Assembly (NCBI RefSeq): GCF_001692445.1
Contig: NZ_MAQA01000004.1
Span: forward strand, 1 to 64,000
Direction of reading: 5' to 3'
DNA: 64,000 bases
Source: Oerskovia enterophila
GTDB taxonomy: Bacteria > Actinomycetota > Actinomycetes > Actinomycetales > Cellulomonadaceae
The position numbers and the translations under genes were made by a program. Within the stretch, counting starts at the first letter, position 1, and each line of letters begins with the position of its first letter. Shown here piece after piece: positions 7,791 through 15,296 of the stretch. The notes beneath the pieces were generated by a model. The model ran no database searches, was not told where the DNA came from, and saw only the letters and a list, made by a program, of their open reading frames with translations.

Positions 7791-8954
7791 GACTGCGTCT
7801 CCGTTCTCGACGGAGCCGTCCCCGTCGCCTCGTCGTCCGCTGCGTCGGTCCGAGCAGCGGTGCCTTCCTCTGTACCGCCGAGCAGGCGTCGTGCAGCCGA
7901 ATCCGCCCTGCGGCCAGCGGGCGTGCAGGACGAGGGTCTCCGCGACGACGGTGCCGACCGCGTCACTGCGGTCGTCGGGGACGGTCGCAGGGAGCACCGC
8001 GGCGGCCTCCATCCACGCGCGCAGCACTTCAGCGAATCCCTCAGGAGGGTTGTCGCCGACGAGCACCGGGGCCACCGAGGACCAGGCCCCGGATGCCAGG
8101 CGGCAGGAGCTTCCCGTACGCGCGCACCAGCTCGGTCTGCTCGTCGATGATCGGTAGGCCGCGCTTGCTCTGCTGGTGCAGCCGGACCGCGCGAGTGCGC
8201 TCCGCCTTCGCTTCCGCTCGTCGCGTCTTGCGTGTCTTTCGTGCCTCGGCGGCGCCAGAGGCCAGCGCTGCACGGTCGAGGTCTGCGACGGTCCACGTCT
8301 CCAGATCCACACCGGCGTCGGCGACAGCCCGGCGGGTATTCTTACCCAGGCCGCCGGCGACCCTGGCGTGCGGTTCGCGGCCGTCAGCGACAAGCGCGCG
8401 AGACAGCGCAGTGCGCATCAGTGCCCACCAGCCCATGCGACCAAGCCCAGCGCCCTCGAAGACGTCGTGGGTCACCAGCCGTGCGACGGAGCGCACGTCT
8501 TCGGTCATCAGCTGAGCAAGAGGCGACGCAGAACCCGCATAATTGAGGGCCACCCGGAAGCCGAGGCCTGAGCTACGGCCGTAGTCGCGACGGACCACCC
8601 ATACCCTCGACGGACCGGCATAACGACGAACCGCCGTGCGCACTGTCGCCGGGTCCCACCCGAGCGCCGCACCGGTGTCATGGGCCGTGCCTGGCGCAGC
8701 ACACCCACGACAGCCTTGATGTCGTCCGCGTCGCACGCACCAGCCGCACGATCTGCGTACTGCACGGCACGGGCAGCCGCCAAAGCAGCGGCGCGAGGGG
8801 AGCGTCCAAGTGCCCGCGTCTGCACAGCGCGCACAGCAGCATCACGGGCGGCTGGGTCAGCGCGCACAGCAGCATCACGGGCGGCTGGGTCAGCGCCCTT
8901 CCCACCGATATGCACACCCGCCGACGGTGCAGTGATGGTCGATACGTCACTCAT
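7787..8954 (-). pseudogene. frameshifted island gene of unknown function
   Basis: A good start is visible: ATG at 8954 with GGAGGTG 6 bp upstream. Protein-like sequence continues through four segments in different frames. The first is an Ala-rich N-terminus (to about 8690). Then comes a segment of about 200 residues with a possible helix-turn-helix (GWDPATVRTAVRRY) and a basic KTRKTRRAEAKAERT stretch. A segment at about 8050-7900 contains LVGDNPPEGFAEVLRAW, and an acidic tail ends at 7787. The tail overlaps the NERD gene start as ATGA, which supports it as the original 3' end. At least three frameshifts are needed to join them. Genuine decay and sequencing error are both possible. No family was recognised. 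Confidence 0.55.
8826..8891. repeat. 33-bp tandem duplication
   Basis: Two exact 33-bp units (8826-8858 and 8859-8891) lie head to tail inside the frameshifted gene. They duplicate 11 codons in frame, giving two DPAARDAAVRA units. This looks like a recent slippage event. Confidence 0.9.
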
Positions 8955-9195
8955 GAGGAACACCTCCCAGAGAGTCGGCGCGGGGCTCCGTCATCCGTCC
9001 CGACGTGCGCAACGCGGAGCGCCGCCGCGGAGCCGAGCGAAACTCGACCAGCGCGAAAATCGCGCGCAGCAAAGCCCCCACGGCGCCAGAGTGGAGGCGT
9101 TCTCGGCAACGCCGAGTCAGGGCGAGATTGGACGTCGTGGCGTGCGTCGTCGTGAGAAACGTCCGCAGTGTGACGAACAGGGCACCACCCTGAAC

Positions 9196-9506
9196 CGCCG
9201 GAACCTGGGGCAGCGGCAGATGGCCGCCGCGGCGGCGGCCATCGGAATCCCTGACTTGACCGTCCATGAGCTCCGGCACACCGCGCCATTGCATCCGGTC
9301 TCGATGTCCACGCTGTCCAGCGCATCGCCGGCCACTCGCGGCTGTCTACGAGCCTGACGTGTACTCGCACTGGCTGGGGGGAGGACTGGACCGCCGCGAG
9401 GGAGCAGATAGGGGACTACGTGGCTGCGGAGCGTGCGAAGGCTGCGCTCAAAGTCCCCAGAAAATCCCCTGAGGCTCCCGAGCAAGCCTCTGACCTGCGC
9501 GACTAA
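9196..9506 (+). pseudogene. tyrosine integrase, C-terminal remnant with frameshifts
   Basis: Pieces of a phage-type integrase catalytic domain are legible in three frames. IPDLTVHELRHTA contains the Arg-X-X-Arg-like LRHT box. HAVQRIAGHSRLST follows in a second frame and DVYSHWLG in a third. A final segment ends in VPRKSPEAPEQ and a stop at 9504-9506. The order matches the end of a tyrosine recombinase, but the N-terminal arm- and core-binding domains are missing. It ends 17 bp before the third att copy, the usual position of an integrase relative to its att site. Confidence 0.75.
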
Positions 9507-9522
9507 CTCAAAGACAACCGGG

Positions 9523-9566
9523 CTCCTAAGGCGGGTGTCGCCAGTTCGAATCTGGCCAGGCGCACC
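9523..9566 (+). repeat. att core copy 3 (right end of island)
   Basis: This is a 44-bp copy of tRNA-Arg positions 172-215 with one A-to-G change, lying just after the integrase remnant. Beyond it the sequence becomes typical high-G+C backbone with the esterase gene. I take this as the right attachment site. Confidence 0.85.
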
Positions 9567-9598
9567 AGCATCTCCCCGGCTTGCCTGGGCCCCCGGGT

Positions 9599-10786
9599 CT
9601 ACCGCTCGTCGCGCCGCTCGACCGACGCCCTCGTCGCCTCCGGCGCGCGGCCCCGCGCCACCACCCGCCCGGCGAACTCCTCGACCGCTGCGACGACCGC
9701 GTCGAACCTCATCGAGTGGAACAGGTCGAACCCGTGCTGCGCCCCGGGCAGCTCGGCGTACACGACCGGCGACGACGAGACCTCCCGCAGGTGCCGCACG
9801 AACCGGCGCGCCCCCTCGACCGGCACCAGGGTGTCCTGGTCGCCGTGCACCACGAGGAACGGGGGAGCGTCGGGCCGCACGTAGTCGGCCGGCGACGAGT
9901 CGACGGCCAGGTCGCGGCCGCTGCCGTAGTACTCGCCGAAGTAGCCGTAGAGGCAGACCACCCCGACCACGGACGTGTCGGCGCCCTCGAACCCGGGCTG
10001 GAACCGGGCGTCTCCCGGGGTGAGCGCGGCGAGCGCCGCGAGGTGCGCGCCGGCCGAGCTGCCCGCGACGACGACACGAGCGGTGTCGGCCCCGTGGTCG
10101 GCGCCGTGCTCGCGGACCCAGGCCAGCACCTGCTTGGCGTCGACCAGGTGGCCGGGGAAGTTCGTCGTCGGGCGCAGTCCGTAGTTCGCGCTCACGCACA
10201 CCCAGCCGTGGCTCGCGAGGCGCGAGAGCATCGCCCGGGCCTCGAGCTCCTTGCGCCCGCTCACGTACCCACCGCCGTGGAAGTACACGAGCGTCGGCCC
10301 GTCGGGCGGGCGCGACCGGGGGCGGTACACGTCGAGCCGGTGGTGCTGGGCGCCGTCGCCGTACGCCAGGTCGCGCACACGCGCGACGTCGCGTCGCCGT
10401 ACCGCGAACGGGGCCAGCAGGATCCGGCGCCAGGGCAGCCCGCGCGCCGTGACGGCTCCCGGCGCGGTCGCGAGTCCCGCGACGAGCGTGCGGTCGAGCG
10501 CGGGCACCGCGCGCAGGCCGCGTCGCGCGACCACGACGAGCCCGGCCGCGGTCAGGACGGACAGGGCGAGCCCGACGCGGCCGGCGGGCGTCGCGCCGTC
10601 GCCGTCGCCGACCGCGATCACCGACAGGGCGGTCAGCGCGGCCAGCATGACGAACGGCTGCTCGTTCACCAGGACGCTCAGGCGAAAGCTCAACCGTCCC
10701 AGTCCGGGCGGCCGGCGGGCGGGGACCAGGGACGTCGTGGTGCAGCACGCGAGCAGCAGCACCGGGACGAGGTACCCGATCGCCAT
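9599..10786 (-). CDS. membrane-anchored alpha/beta-hydrolase (esterase)
   Basis: This 395-residue protein has hydrophobic N-terminal segments (about residues 3-20, 45-60 and 72-88), followed by a hormone-sensitive-lipase-type alpha/beta-hydrolase. Motifs are HGGG (170-173, oxyanion hole), GSSAG (nucleophile Ser244), HGDQD (Asp316 or Asp318) and GAQHGF (His351), giving a complete catalytic triad. The domain likely hydrolyses small acyl esters, and the substrate is unknown. The C-terminal catalytic domain may face outward if the helices number three. It is the first backbone gene right of the island and ends about 33 bp beyond the att repeat. Confidence 0.85.
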   Translation of the reverse strand: MAIGYLVPVLLLACCTTTSLVPARRPPGLGRLSFRLSVLVNEQPFVMLAALTALSVIAVGDGDGATPAGRVGLALSVLTAAGLVVVARRGLRAVPALDRTLVAGLATAPGAVTARGLPWRRILLAPFAVRRRDVARVRDLAYGDGAQHHRLDVYRPRSRPPDGPTLVYFHGGGYVSGRKELEARAMLSRLASHGWVCVSANYGLRPTTNFPGHLVDAKQVLAWVREHGADHGADTARVVVAGSSAGAHLAALAALTPGDARFQPGFEGADTSVVGVVCLYGYFGEYYGSGRDLAVDSSPADYVRPDAPPFLVVHGDQDTLVPVEGARRFVRHLREVSSSPVVYAELPGAQHGFDLFHSMRFDAVVAAVEEFAGRVVARGRAPEATRASVERRDER

Positions 10787-10942
10787 GGCCCGCTCCTTCG
10801 CCGCCCGCGCGTGGACGCGTCGTCGTCCGCGTCTTCCGGTCTACACCGCCGGGCCCGACGGCGCGCGGGCAGGTCCGCACGCGCGGACGCCGCGGCCGGC
10901 CAGCCGGGGTGGGCTGACGGCCACGGCGTCAGGTTCTGTCCT

Positions 10943-10977
10943 CCCGTCGGTGCGGCACCTGTCGCCGCACCGACGGG
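10943..10977 (-). terminator. terminator of efflux operon
   Basis: A perfect 14-bp stem (10943-10956 / 10964-10977, starting CCCGTCGG) with a 7-nt loop lies 8 bp beyond the permease stop codon. There is no U-tract, which is common in high-G+C actinobacteria. Confidence 0.65.
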
Positions 10978-10984
10978 GCGTCGG

Positions 10985-12175
10985 TCAGCTGCTCAGCGCC
11001 GCGGTCGGCGAGGTGCGGGACGCGCGCACGGCGGGCAGGACGCCCGCGACCGCCCCCACGAGGATCGTGACGACGACCCCCAGCACGGGGACCTCGGGGG
11101 GGATCGCGAGACTCCACCCGTTCGTCCTGGCGACGACGGCCGTGATGACCCACCCGAGGACGGCTCCGGCGACCCCGCCGAGGGCCGAGAGCAGCATCGC
11201 CTCGAAGAGGAACTGCACCCGGATGTGCTTGCGCGTGGCGCCCAGGGAGCGCCGCAGACCGATCTCCTGGCGCCGTTCCAGGACCGAGATGACCATGGTG
11301 TTGGCCACCCCGATCCCACCGACGAGCAGGGCGATCGAGCCCACCCCGACCAGGAGCCCGGTGAAGGCCTGGTCGACCGTGTTCTTCGCGGCGAGGGCGT
11401 CCGAGGGGCGGCTGACCTGCACCTGGCTCGGCGAGTCGGGGTGGATCGTCGGCGGCAGAAGCTTGCGCACCTGGGCGACGCTCTCCTCCGTGGACCGCTC
11501 GTAGATCGTCGTCGGCGCACCGTCGTGGTCGAAGAGGTCGGAGGCGATCGGTTCGCCGACGAGTGCCGTCGAGTCGAGCTCCGGGGCGAGGGGCGACGAC
11601 TCGAGGATGCCCACGACGGTGAACGGGTGACCGCCCACCCACACGAGGCTGCCCACCGTGCCGATCCCCAGGCGTTCGGCCGTCCCGCGGCCCAGGACGA
11701 CGGCCGGGTACTGCGCGGTCGACTCGTTGAGCCACGACCCGTGCATGAGCCGGGCACCGGTCGCCTCGAGCAGGTCGAGGTCGGCGGCCGCCACGGTCAA
11801 CCCTCCGGTGCGGCCGGGATCGACCTCGGAGCTGCGGAAGATCGTGATCGTGTCGAGCGTGCCGATCGAGCTCACGTGCAGGACGTCCGGGATGCGCCGC
11901 ACGAGCGCGACCGCGTCCGGTGGGAGGGGCGCGTCCTGGCCGAGGACGTCCGTGCCGGCCGTGACCGTGAGCAGGTTGGTACCCAGCGCGGACAGCTTGT
12001 CCTTGATGAGCGCCTGGCTCGAGGTCGAGATGCCGATCACGGAGATCATGGCGGCGATACCGATCGCGATGCCCAAGGACGAGAGGATCGCGCGCATGGG
12101 GCGGGCGCGCAGCCCGTGCAGGCCGAGGCTGAAGAGGTCGCCGGGCCGGAGCCTGGAACGGCGGTCGAGGCTCAT
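10985..12175 (-). CDS. MacB/FtsX-type ABC transporter permease
   Basis: This 396-residue protein has the MacB layout. One N-terminal membrane helix (about 25-48) is followed by a large extracytoplasmic domain (about 50-260). Three C-terminal helices make up the FtsX domain, with the ERRQEIGLRRSLGATR motif just after the second helix. It would couple ATP hydrolysis by the adjacent ATPase to export or to extracytoplasmic signalling. The start overlaps the ATPase stop by 4 bp. It is the last gene of a four-gene operon (lipoprotein, adaptor, ATPase, permease). The exported substrate is unknown, but such operons often export peptides or antimicrobials. Confidence 0.88.
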   Translation of the reverse strand: MSLDRRSRLRPGDLFSLGLHGLRARPMRAILSSLGIAIGIAAMISVIGISTSSQALIKDKLSALGTNLLTVTAGTDVLGQDAPLPPDAVALVRRIPDVLHVSSIGTLDTITIFRSSEVDPGRTGGLTVAAADLDLLEATGARLMHGSWLNESTAQYPAVVLGRGTAERLGIGTVGSLVWVGGHPFTVVGILESSPLAPELDSTALVGEPIASDLFDHDGAPTTIYERSTEESVAQVRKLLPPTIHPDSPSQVQVSRPSDALAAKNTVDQAFTGLLVGVGSIALLVGGIGVANTMVISVLERRQEIGLRRSLGATRKHIRVQFLFEAMLLSALGGVAGAVLGWVITAVVARTNGWSLAIPPEVPVLGVVVTILVGAVAGVLPAVRASRTSPTAALSS

Positions 12176-12861
12176 CGGCTGTCCTCCCGGTCGTCGGAGA
12201 GGATCCTGCCGTCGCGGATGCGGACCTGCCGGGGCAGGCGGTCGGCGAGCTCCTGGTCGTGGGTGATGACCACGACCGTGGTCCCGGACCTGTTCAGGTC
12301 GTGGAGGATCTCGACGACGCCCTCGCCGGAGGCGGTGTCGAGGCTGCCGGTCGGCTCGTCCGCCAGGAGCAGGCGAGGTTCGCCGACGACGGCGCGCGCG
12401 ATCGCGACGCGCTGGCGCTCTCCGCCCGACATCTGCCGCGGGTGGTGGTGCAACCGTGCGCCGAGGCCCACGCGTTCGAGAGCAGTGCGCGCCCGGCGAC
12501 GGCGCTCGCGGGGCGCCAGGCCGGTGTACAGCAGACCGGTCGCGACGTTGTCGAGGGCCGTGACGCCGTCGGACAGGTGGAACTGCTGGAAGATGAACCC
12601 GATCGTGTAGGCCCGCAGGGCCGAGAGGCTCGCGTCGCTCATGGCGGTCACGTCGTTCCCGGCGATCCTGGTCGCGCCCGAGGACGCGCGGTCCAGGGAC
12701 CCGATGATGTTGAGCATGGTCGACTTGCCGGACCCGCTCGGGCCGACGATCGCGACCATCTCACCCTCGTCGATCTTCAGGGTGACTCCACCGAGCGCGA
12801 CCGTCGGTGGTGACCCGTAGGTGCGGGTCACGTCCTCCAGGTCGATGATCGCTGTGCTCAC
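12172..12861 (-). CDS. MacB/LolD-type ABC transporter ATPase
   Basis: This 229-residue ATPase has Walker A GPSGSGKST (about 37-45), a Q-loop at FIFQQFHL, signature MSGGERQR, Walker B LLLADEPTGSLD and the switch His in VITHD. These are the diagnostic motifs of the lipoprotein/macrolide-exporter group. The GTG start at 12861 overlaps the end of the adaptor gene, so translation is probably coupled. It pairs with the permease encoded just downstream. Confidence 0.92.
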   Translation of the reverse strand: MSTAIIDLEDVTRTYGSPPTVALGGVTLKIDEGEMVAIVGPSGSGKSTMLNIIGSLDRASSGATRIAGNDVTAMSDASLSALRAYTIGFIFQQFHLSDGVTALDNVATGLLYTGLAPRERRRRARTALERVGLGARLHHHPRQMSGGERQRVAIARAVVGEPRLLLADEPTGSLDTASGEGVVEILHDLNRSGTTVVVITHDQELADRLPRQVRIRDGRILSDDREDSR

Positions 12862-13961
12862 TTGGCCACCACGATCGTGTCGCCCACCTCGAGGTCGCCC
12901 CCGGTCACCTCGACCAGGCCGTTGGCGAACGTGCCGAGCTCGACCGGCACCAGGTGCGTGCTGTCGCCGTCCGAGGTCTCGACGGCGAAGCCGCCCCCCG
13001 GCTGCGCGAGCAGGGCCAGGACGGGCACGGTCAGCACGTCGGTCGCGCGGGTCCGGGTGAGCACGAGCGTGACGGCGACGTTGTCGAGAGACTCGGCCGC
13101 AGCCGGGTCGTCGAGCGTGAGGGTCACGGGCACCTTGAGCGTCTTGTCGTCGCCGCCCTCCTGCTCGACCGGCGCCCCCACCTCGGCGACCGTTCCCGTC
13201 GTGGAGACGCCTCCCGGGAGGGTGATCGCCACGTTGGTGCCGACGGGGGCGATGGGTGCCTGTGCCTGGTCGAGGAAGGCCTGGACCTGCTTGTCCGGTC
13301 CCGTGACGGAGAGGATCTCGGGACCGGCGGTGTCGCCGACCTGCGCCTTGTGCGACTGCACGCGGACGTCGACGAGCGAGAAGACGACCCGGCCCAGGTC
13401 GATCGTGCCGGTCTGCTCGACCTTCAGCGACTTCTGCCACTTCTTGATCGCGGCCGTCGTGCTCTCGCTGAACGTGGAGTCGGGCTTCGCGACGAAGAAG
13501 CCCAGCTGGGCGAGGTTCTGCTCGAGCTGGAGGACGTCGTTCCCCGGGGACATCCCGGCGGTGAACGCGCGCCAGGCGGGCAGGGGCCCTCGCAGCAGGG
13601 TCACGGGGAGGTCGTCGATCCGGAACAGCTCCTGGCCCACGGTGACCACCGTGCCCGGTGCGGGGAGCCCGGTGATCACCCCGGTGAGCTCCGTCCCCAG
13701 GTCGCGTTGCGCGTTGTGGGCCAAGGTGCCCTGGGTCCGGACCTGCTCCGTGAGGTCACCCCGGTTCACGGTGACGGTCTCGAGCTCGAGCCGGGTGCTC
13801 GTGGGGTCGGGGGCCGCGGGCGGACGCGTGAGAGCGACCACGCCGACGACGGCCGCGACGGCTGCGAGGGCGCCGAGGGTCGTCAGGATCCAGCGTCGTG
13901 CTCGGTGCGGGCGGGCGGTGGTGGTCGCCGAGGACTGGTCGGTGGTGGTGGGAGCGCTCAC
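12858..13961 (-). CDS. efflux adaptor (membrane-fusion-like) with PG-binding domain
   Basis: This 367-residue protein has one N-terminal membrane helix (about 24-46). Next comes a short beta-rich adaptor region. A peptidoglycan-binding-1 domain (about 140-175, NDVLQLEQNLAQLGFF and then AAIKKWQ) is inserted before the C-terminal HlyD-like beta-barrel. In actinobacteria such proteins take the adaptor place in MacB-type systems, probably linking the permease to the cell wall. The start overlaps the lipoprotein stop (ATGA), which supports an operon. It is almost certainly extracytoplasmic. Confidence 0.82.
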   Translation of the reverse strand: MSAPTTTDQSSATTTARPHRARRWILTTLGALAAVAAVVGVVALTRPPAAPDPTSTRLELETVTVNRGDLTEQVRTQGTLAHNAQRDLGTELTGVITGLPAPGTVVTVGQELFRIDDLPVTLLRGPLPAWRAFTAGMSPGNDVLQLEQNLAQLGFFVAKPDSTFSESTTAAIKKWQKSLKVEQTGTIDLGRVVFSLVDVRVQSHKAQVGDTAGPEILSVTGPDKQVQAFLDQAQAPIAPVGTNVAITLPGGVSTTGTVAEVGAPVEQEGGDDKTLKVPVTLTLDDPAAAESLDNVAVTLVLTRTRATDVLTVPVLALLAQPGGGFAVETSDGDSTHLVPVELGTFANGLVEVTGGDLEVGDTIVVAK

Positions 13962-14440
13962 TGGACGGCTTCCTGGCTCTTGGCGTAGCAGGTGTCGACG
14001 ACGTCGGGGTCGATCTCAGGACCGAGCGCCTCGCTCATGCCCGATCCCTTGACGGGGTCGGGGTAGTCGTAGCCGGCCTCGCGCATGCACGCGGCGAATG
14101 CCAGCTGGGCCTCGAACATCTCGTCCTCGGACGGCATGTTCTCGTCGACGGGGGCCTCGCCGATCTCGTCGATGCAGGCCGTGTACTCGGTGTCGAACGC
14201 CGCCGACTCCTCGCTCGTCATCGACGGCGTGCTGCCACCCCCCTCGCTCATGGCGACGAGGTCGTAGCCGGCGTCGAGCATGCAGTCGTCGACGTCCTGC
14301 CGCCATTCCTCGATGGTCATCTTGGCGGCTCCCGTGTCGAGCTCGGGGTCGGCGTCCGCAGCGGGGGAGCAGGCCGAGACCGCGAGGAGCAGGCCCGTCC
14401 CGAGGAGCGCGGTGAGGGAACGGATGGTCGTCGTGCGCAC
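13958..14440 (-). CDS. cysteine-containing lipoprotein of efflux operon
   Basis: This 160-residue protein has a signal peptide ending in a lipobox-like LLAVSAC (Cys24). The mature part is acidic and carries four more cysteines in two similar units, DDCMLDAGYD and AACMREAGYD, plus TACIDEIG and DTCYAK. The pattern suggests two disulphides and an internal duplication. The GTG start has AAAGGA 8 bp upstream. It is first in the operon facing the two-component system, so it could sense or bind the efflux substrate, which is inference. No named family was recognised. Confidence 0.75.
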   Translation of the reverse strand: MRTTTIRSLTALLGTGLLLAVSACSPAADADPELDTGAAKMTIEEWRQDVDDCMLDAGYDLVAMSEGGGSTPSMTSEESAAFDTEYTACIDEIGEAPVDENMPSEDEMFEAQLAFAACMREAGYDYPDPVKGSGMSEALGPEIDPDVVDTCYAKSQEAVQ

Positions 14441-14507
14441 AGTGTTGTCCTTTCGTCGCGTCGAGGTCGGGCGACCTGACGTGCTGCGCCGATCTCATCA
14501 AGCCCTT

Positions 14508-14549
14508 GGTTGCGGAAACGTAAGGTCCGCGCCTTACCTCGACGCAACC
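14508..14549. promoter_or_regulatory. 42-bp dyad operator between divergent operons
   Basis: Two nested inverted repeats share one centre. The outer pair is GGTTGCG (14508-14514) and CGCAACC (14543-14549). The inner pair is GTAAGG (14520-14525) and CCTTAC (14532-14537). Both gaps between outer and inner arms are 5 bp. It lies between the starts of the lipoprotein (14440) and the response regulator (14622), an ideal position for autoregulation and control of the efflux operon. Confidence 0.7.
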
Positions 14550-14621
14550 TTCTCCGTGGTCTCCTGAGGGAGATGGATCGGCGAGGCGCCGCGAACGGGC
14601 TTCCTGAGCGAAGGAAGAAGG

Positions 14622-15296
14622 GTGGACACGCACGTGAGAGTGCTGATCGTGGAGGACGAGGAGTACCTGGCCGACGCCGTCCGGGCACGTCTGGCCATGG
14701 AGGCGATCGCGGCCGACGTGGCCCCGGACGGCGACGCGGCGCTCCTCGCCGTCGACCTGTACGACTACGACGTGGTACTGCTCGACCGGGACATCCCCGG
14801 CGTGCACGGGGACGAGGTCTGCCGGCGCCTGGCGGCCGACCCTGCCGGGCCCGCGGTGCTGATGCTCACGGCAGCGGGGACCCTCGACGACCGTGTGGAC
14901 GGGCTCGGCCTCGGGGCCGACGACTATCTGTCCAAGCCGTTCGAGTTCCCCGAGCTCATCGCCCGGCTCCGCGCCCTCAACCGGCGCAGCTTCACGTCCC
15001 GGCCTCCGGTGCTCGAGCGACGCGGAGTCCGCCTTGACCCGTTCCGCCGCGAGGTCACGGTCAGGGGTCGGCGCGTCACCCTGACCCGGAAGGAGTTCGC
15101 GGTGCTGGAGCTGCTCCTGGCGGCCGACGGAGCCGTGGTCAGCGCGGAGACGCTCCTGGAGAAGGCCTGGGACGAGAACGCCAACCCCTTCACGCACGCC
15201 GTCAAGGTGACCGTCAGCACGCTGCGGCGCAAGCTCGGCGACCCGGGGGTCATCACGACGGTGCCCGGTGCGGGGTACGTGATCAGCGATGACTAG
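14622..15296 (+). CDS. OmpR-family response regulator
   Basis: This 224-residue protein has an N-terminal receiver with acidic pair EDEE (about 11-14), phospho-acceptor Asp in LLDRDIPG (about 55) and Lys in SKPF (about 104). A C-terminal winged helix follows (about 130-222, with LTRKEFAVLELL and VKVTVSTLRRKLG). The GTG at 14622 has GAAGGA a few bases upstream, and a GTG at 14634 is also possible. It overlaps the kinase gene by 8 bp and is divergent from the efflux operon it probably controls through the 14508-14549 dyad. Confidence 0.93.
   Translation: MDTHVRVLIVEDEEYLADAVRARLAMEAIAADVAPDGDAALLAVDLYDYDVVLLDRDIPGVHGDEVCRRLAADPAGPAVLMLTAAGTLDDRVDGLGLGADDYLSKPFEFPELIARLRALNRRSFTSRPPVLERRGVRLDPFRREVTVRGRRVTLTRKEFAVLELLLAADGAVVSAETLLEKAWDENANPFTHAVKVTVSTLRRKLGDPGVITTVPGAGYVISDD

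Larger units (their letters stand above)
169..9566. mobile_element. tandem integrated island at tRNA-Arg
   Basis: Three direct copies of the tRNA-Arg 3' half divide this interval into a 2.4-kb segment (218-2630) and a 6.8-kb segment (2680-9522). The contents are typical accessory genes: an OLD nuclease, a toxin-antitoxin remnant, a Fic fragment, radical SAM, nuclease-like proteins and integrase debris beside the last att copy. Base composition is visibly less G+C-rich than the backbone after 9.6 kb. No intact integrase is present, so the element probably cannot mobilise itself. Two sequential insertions, or one insertion with an internal att duplication, would both fit. Confidence 0.8.

Noticed and set aside
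9117-10880. A 587-codon minus-strand frame over the esterase
   Set aside because: Another frame of the same strand encodes a clear alpha/beta-hydrolase with a full catalytic triad. The long frame is Arg/Pro-rich noise.
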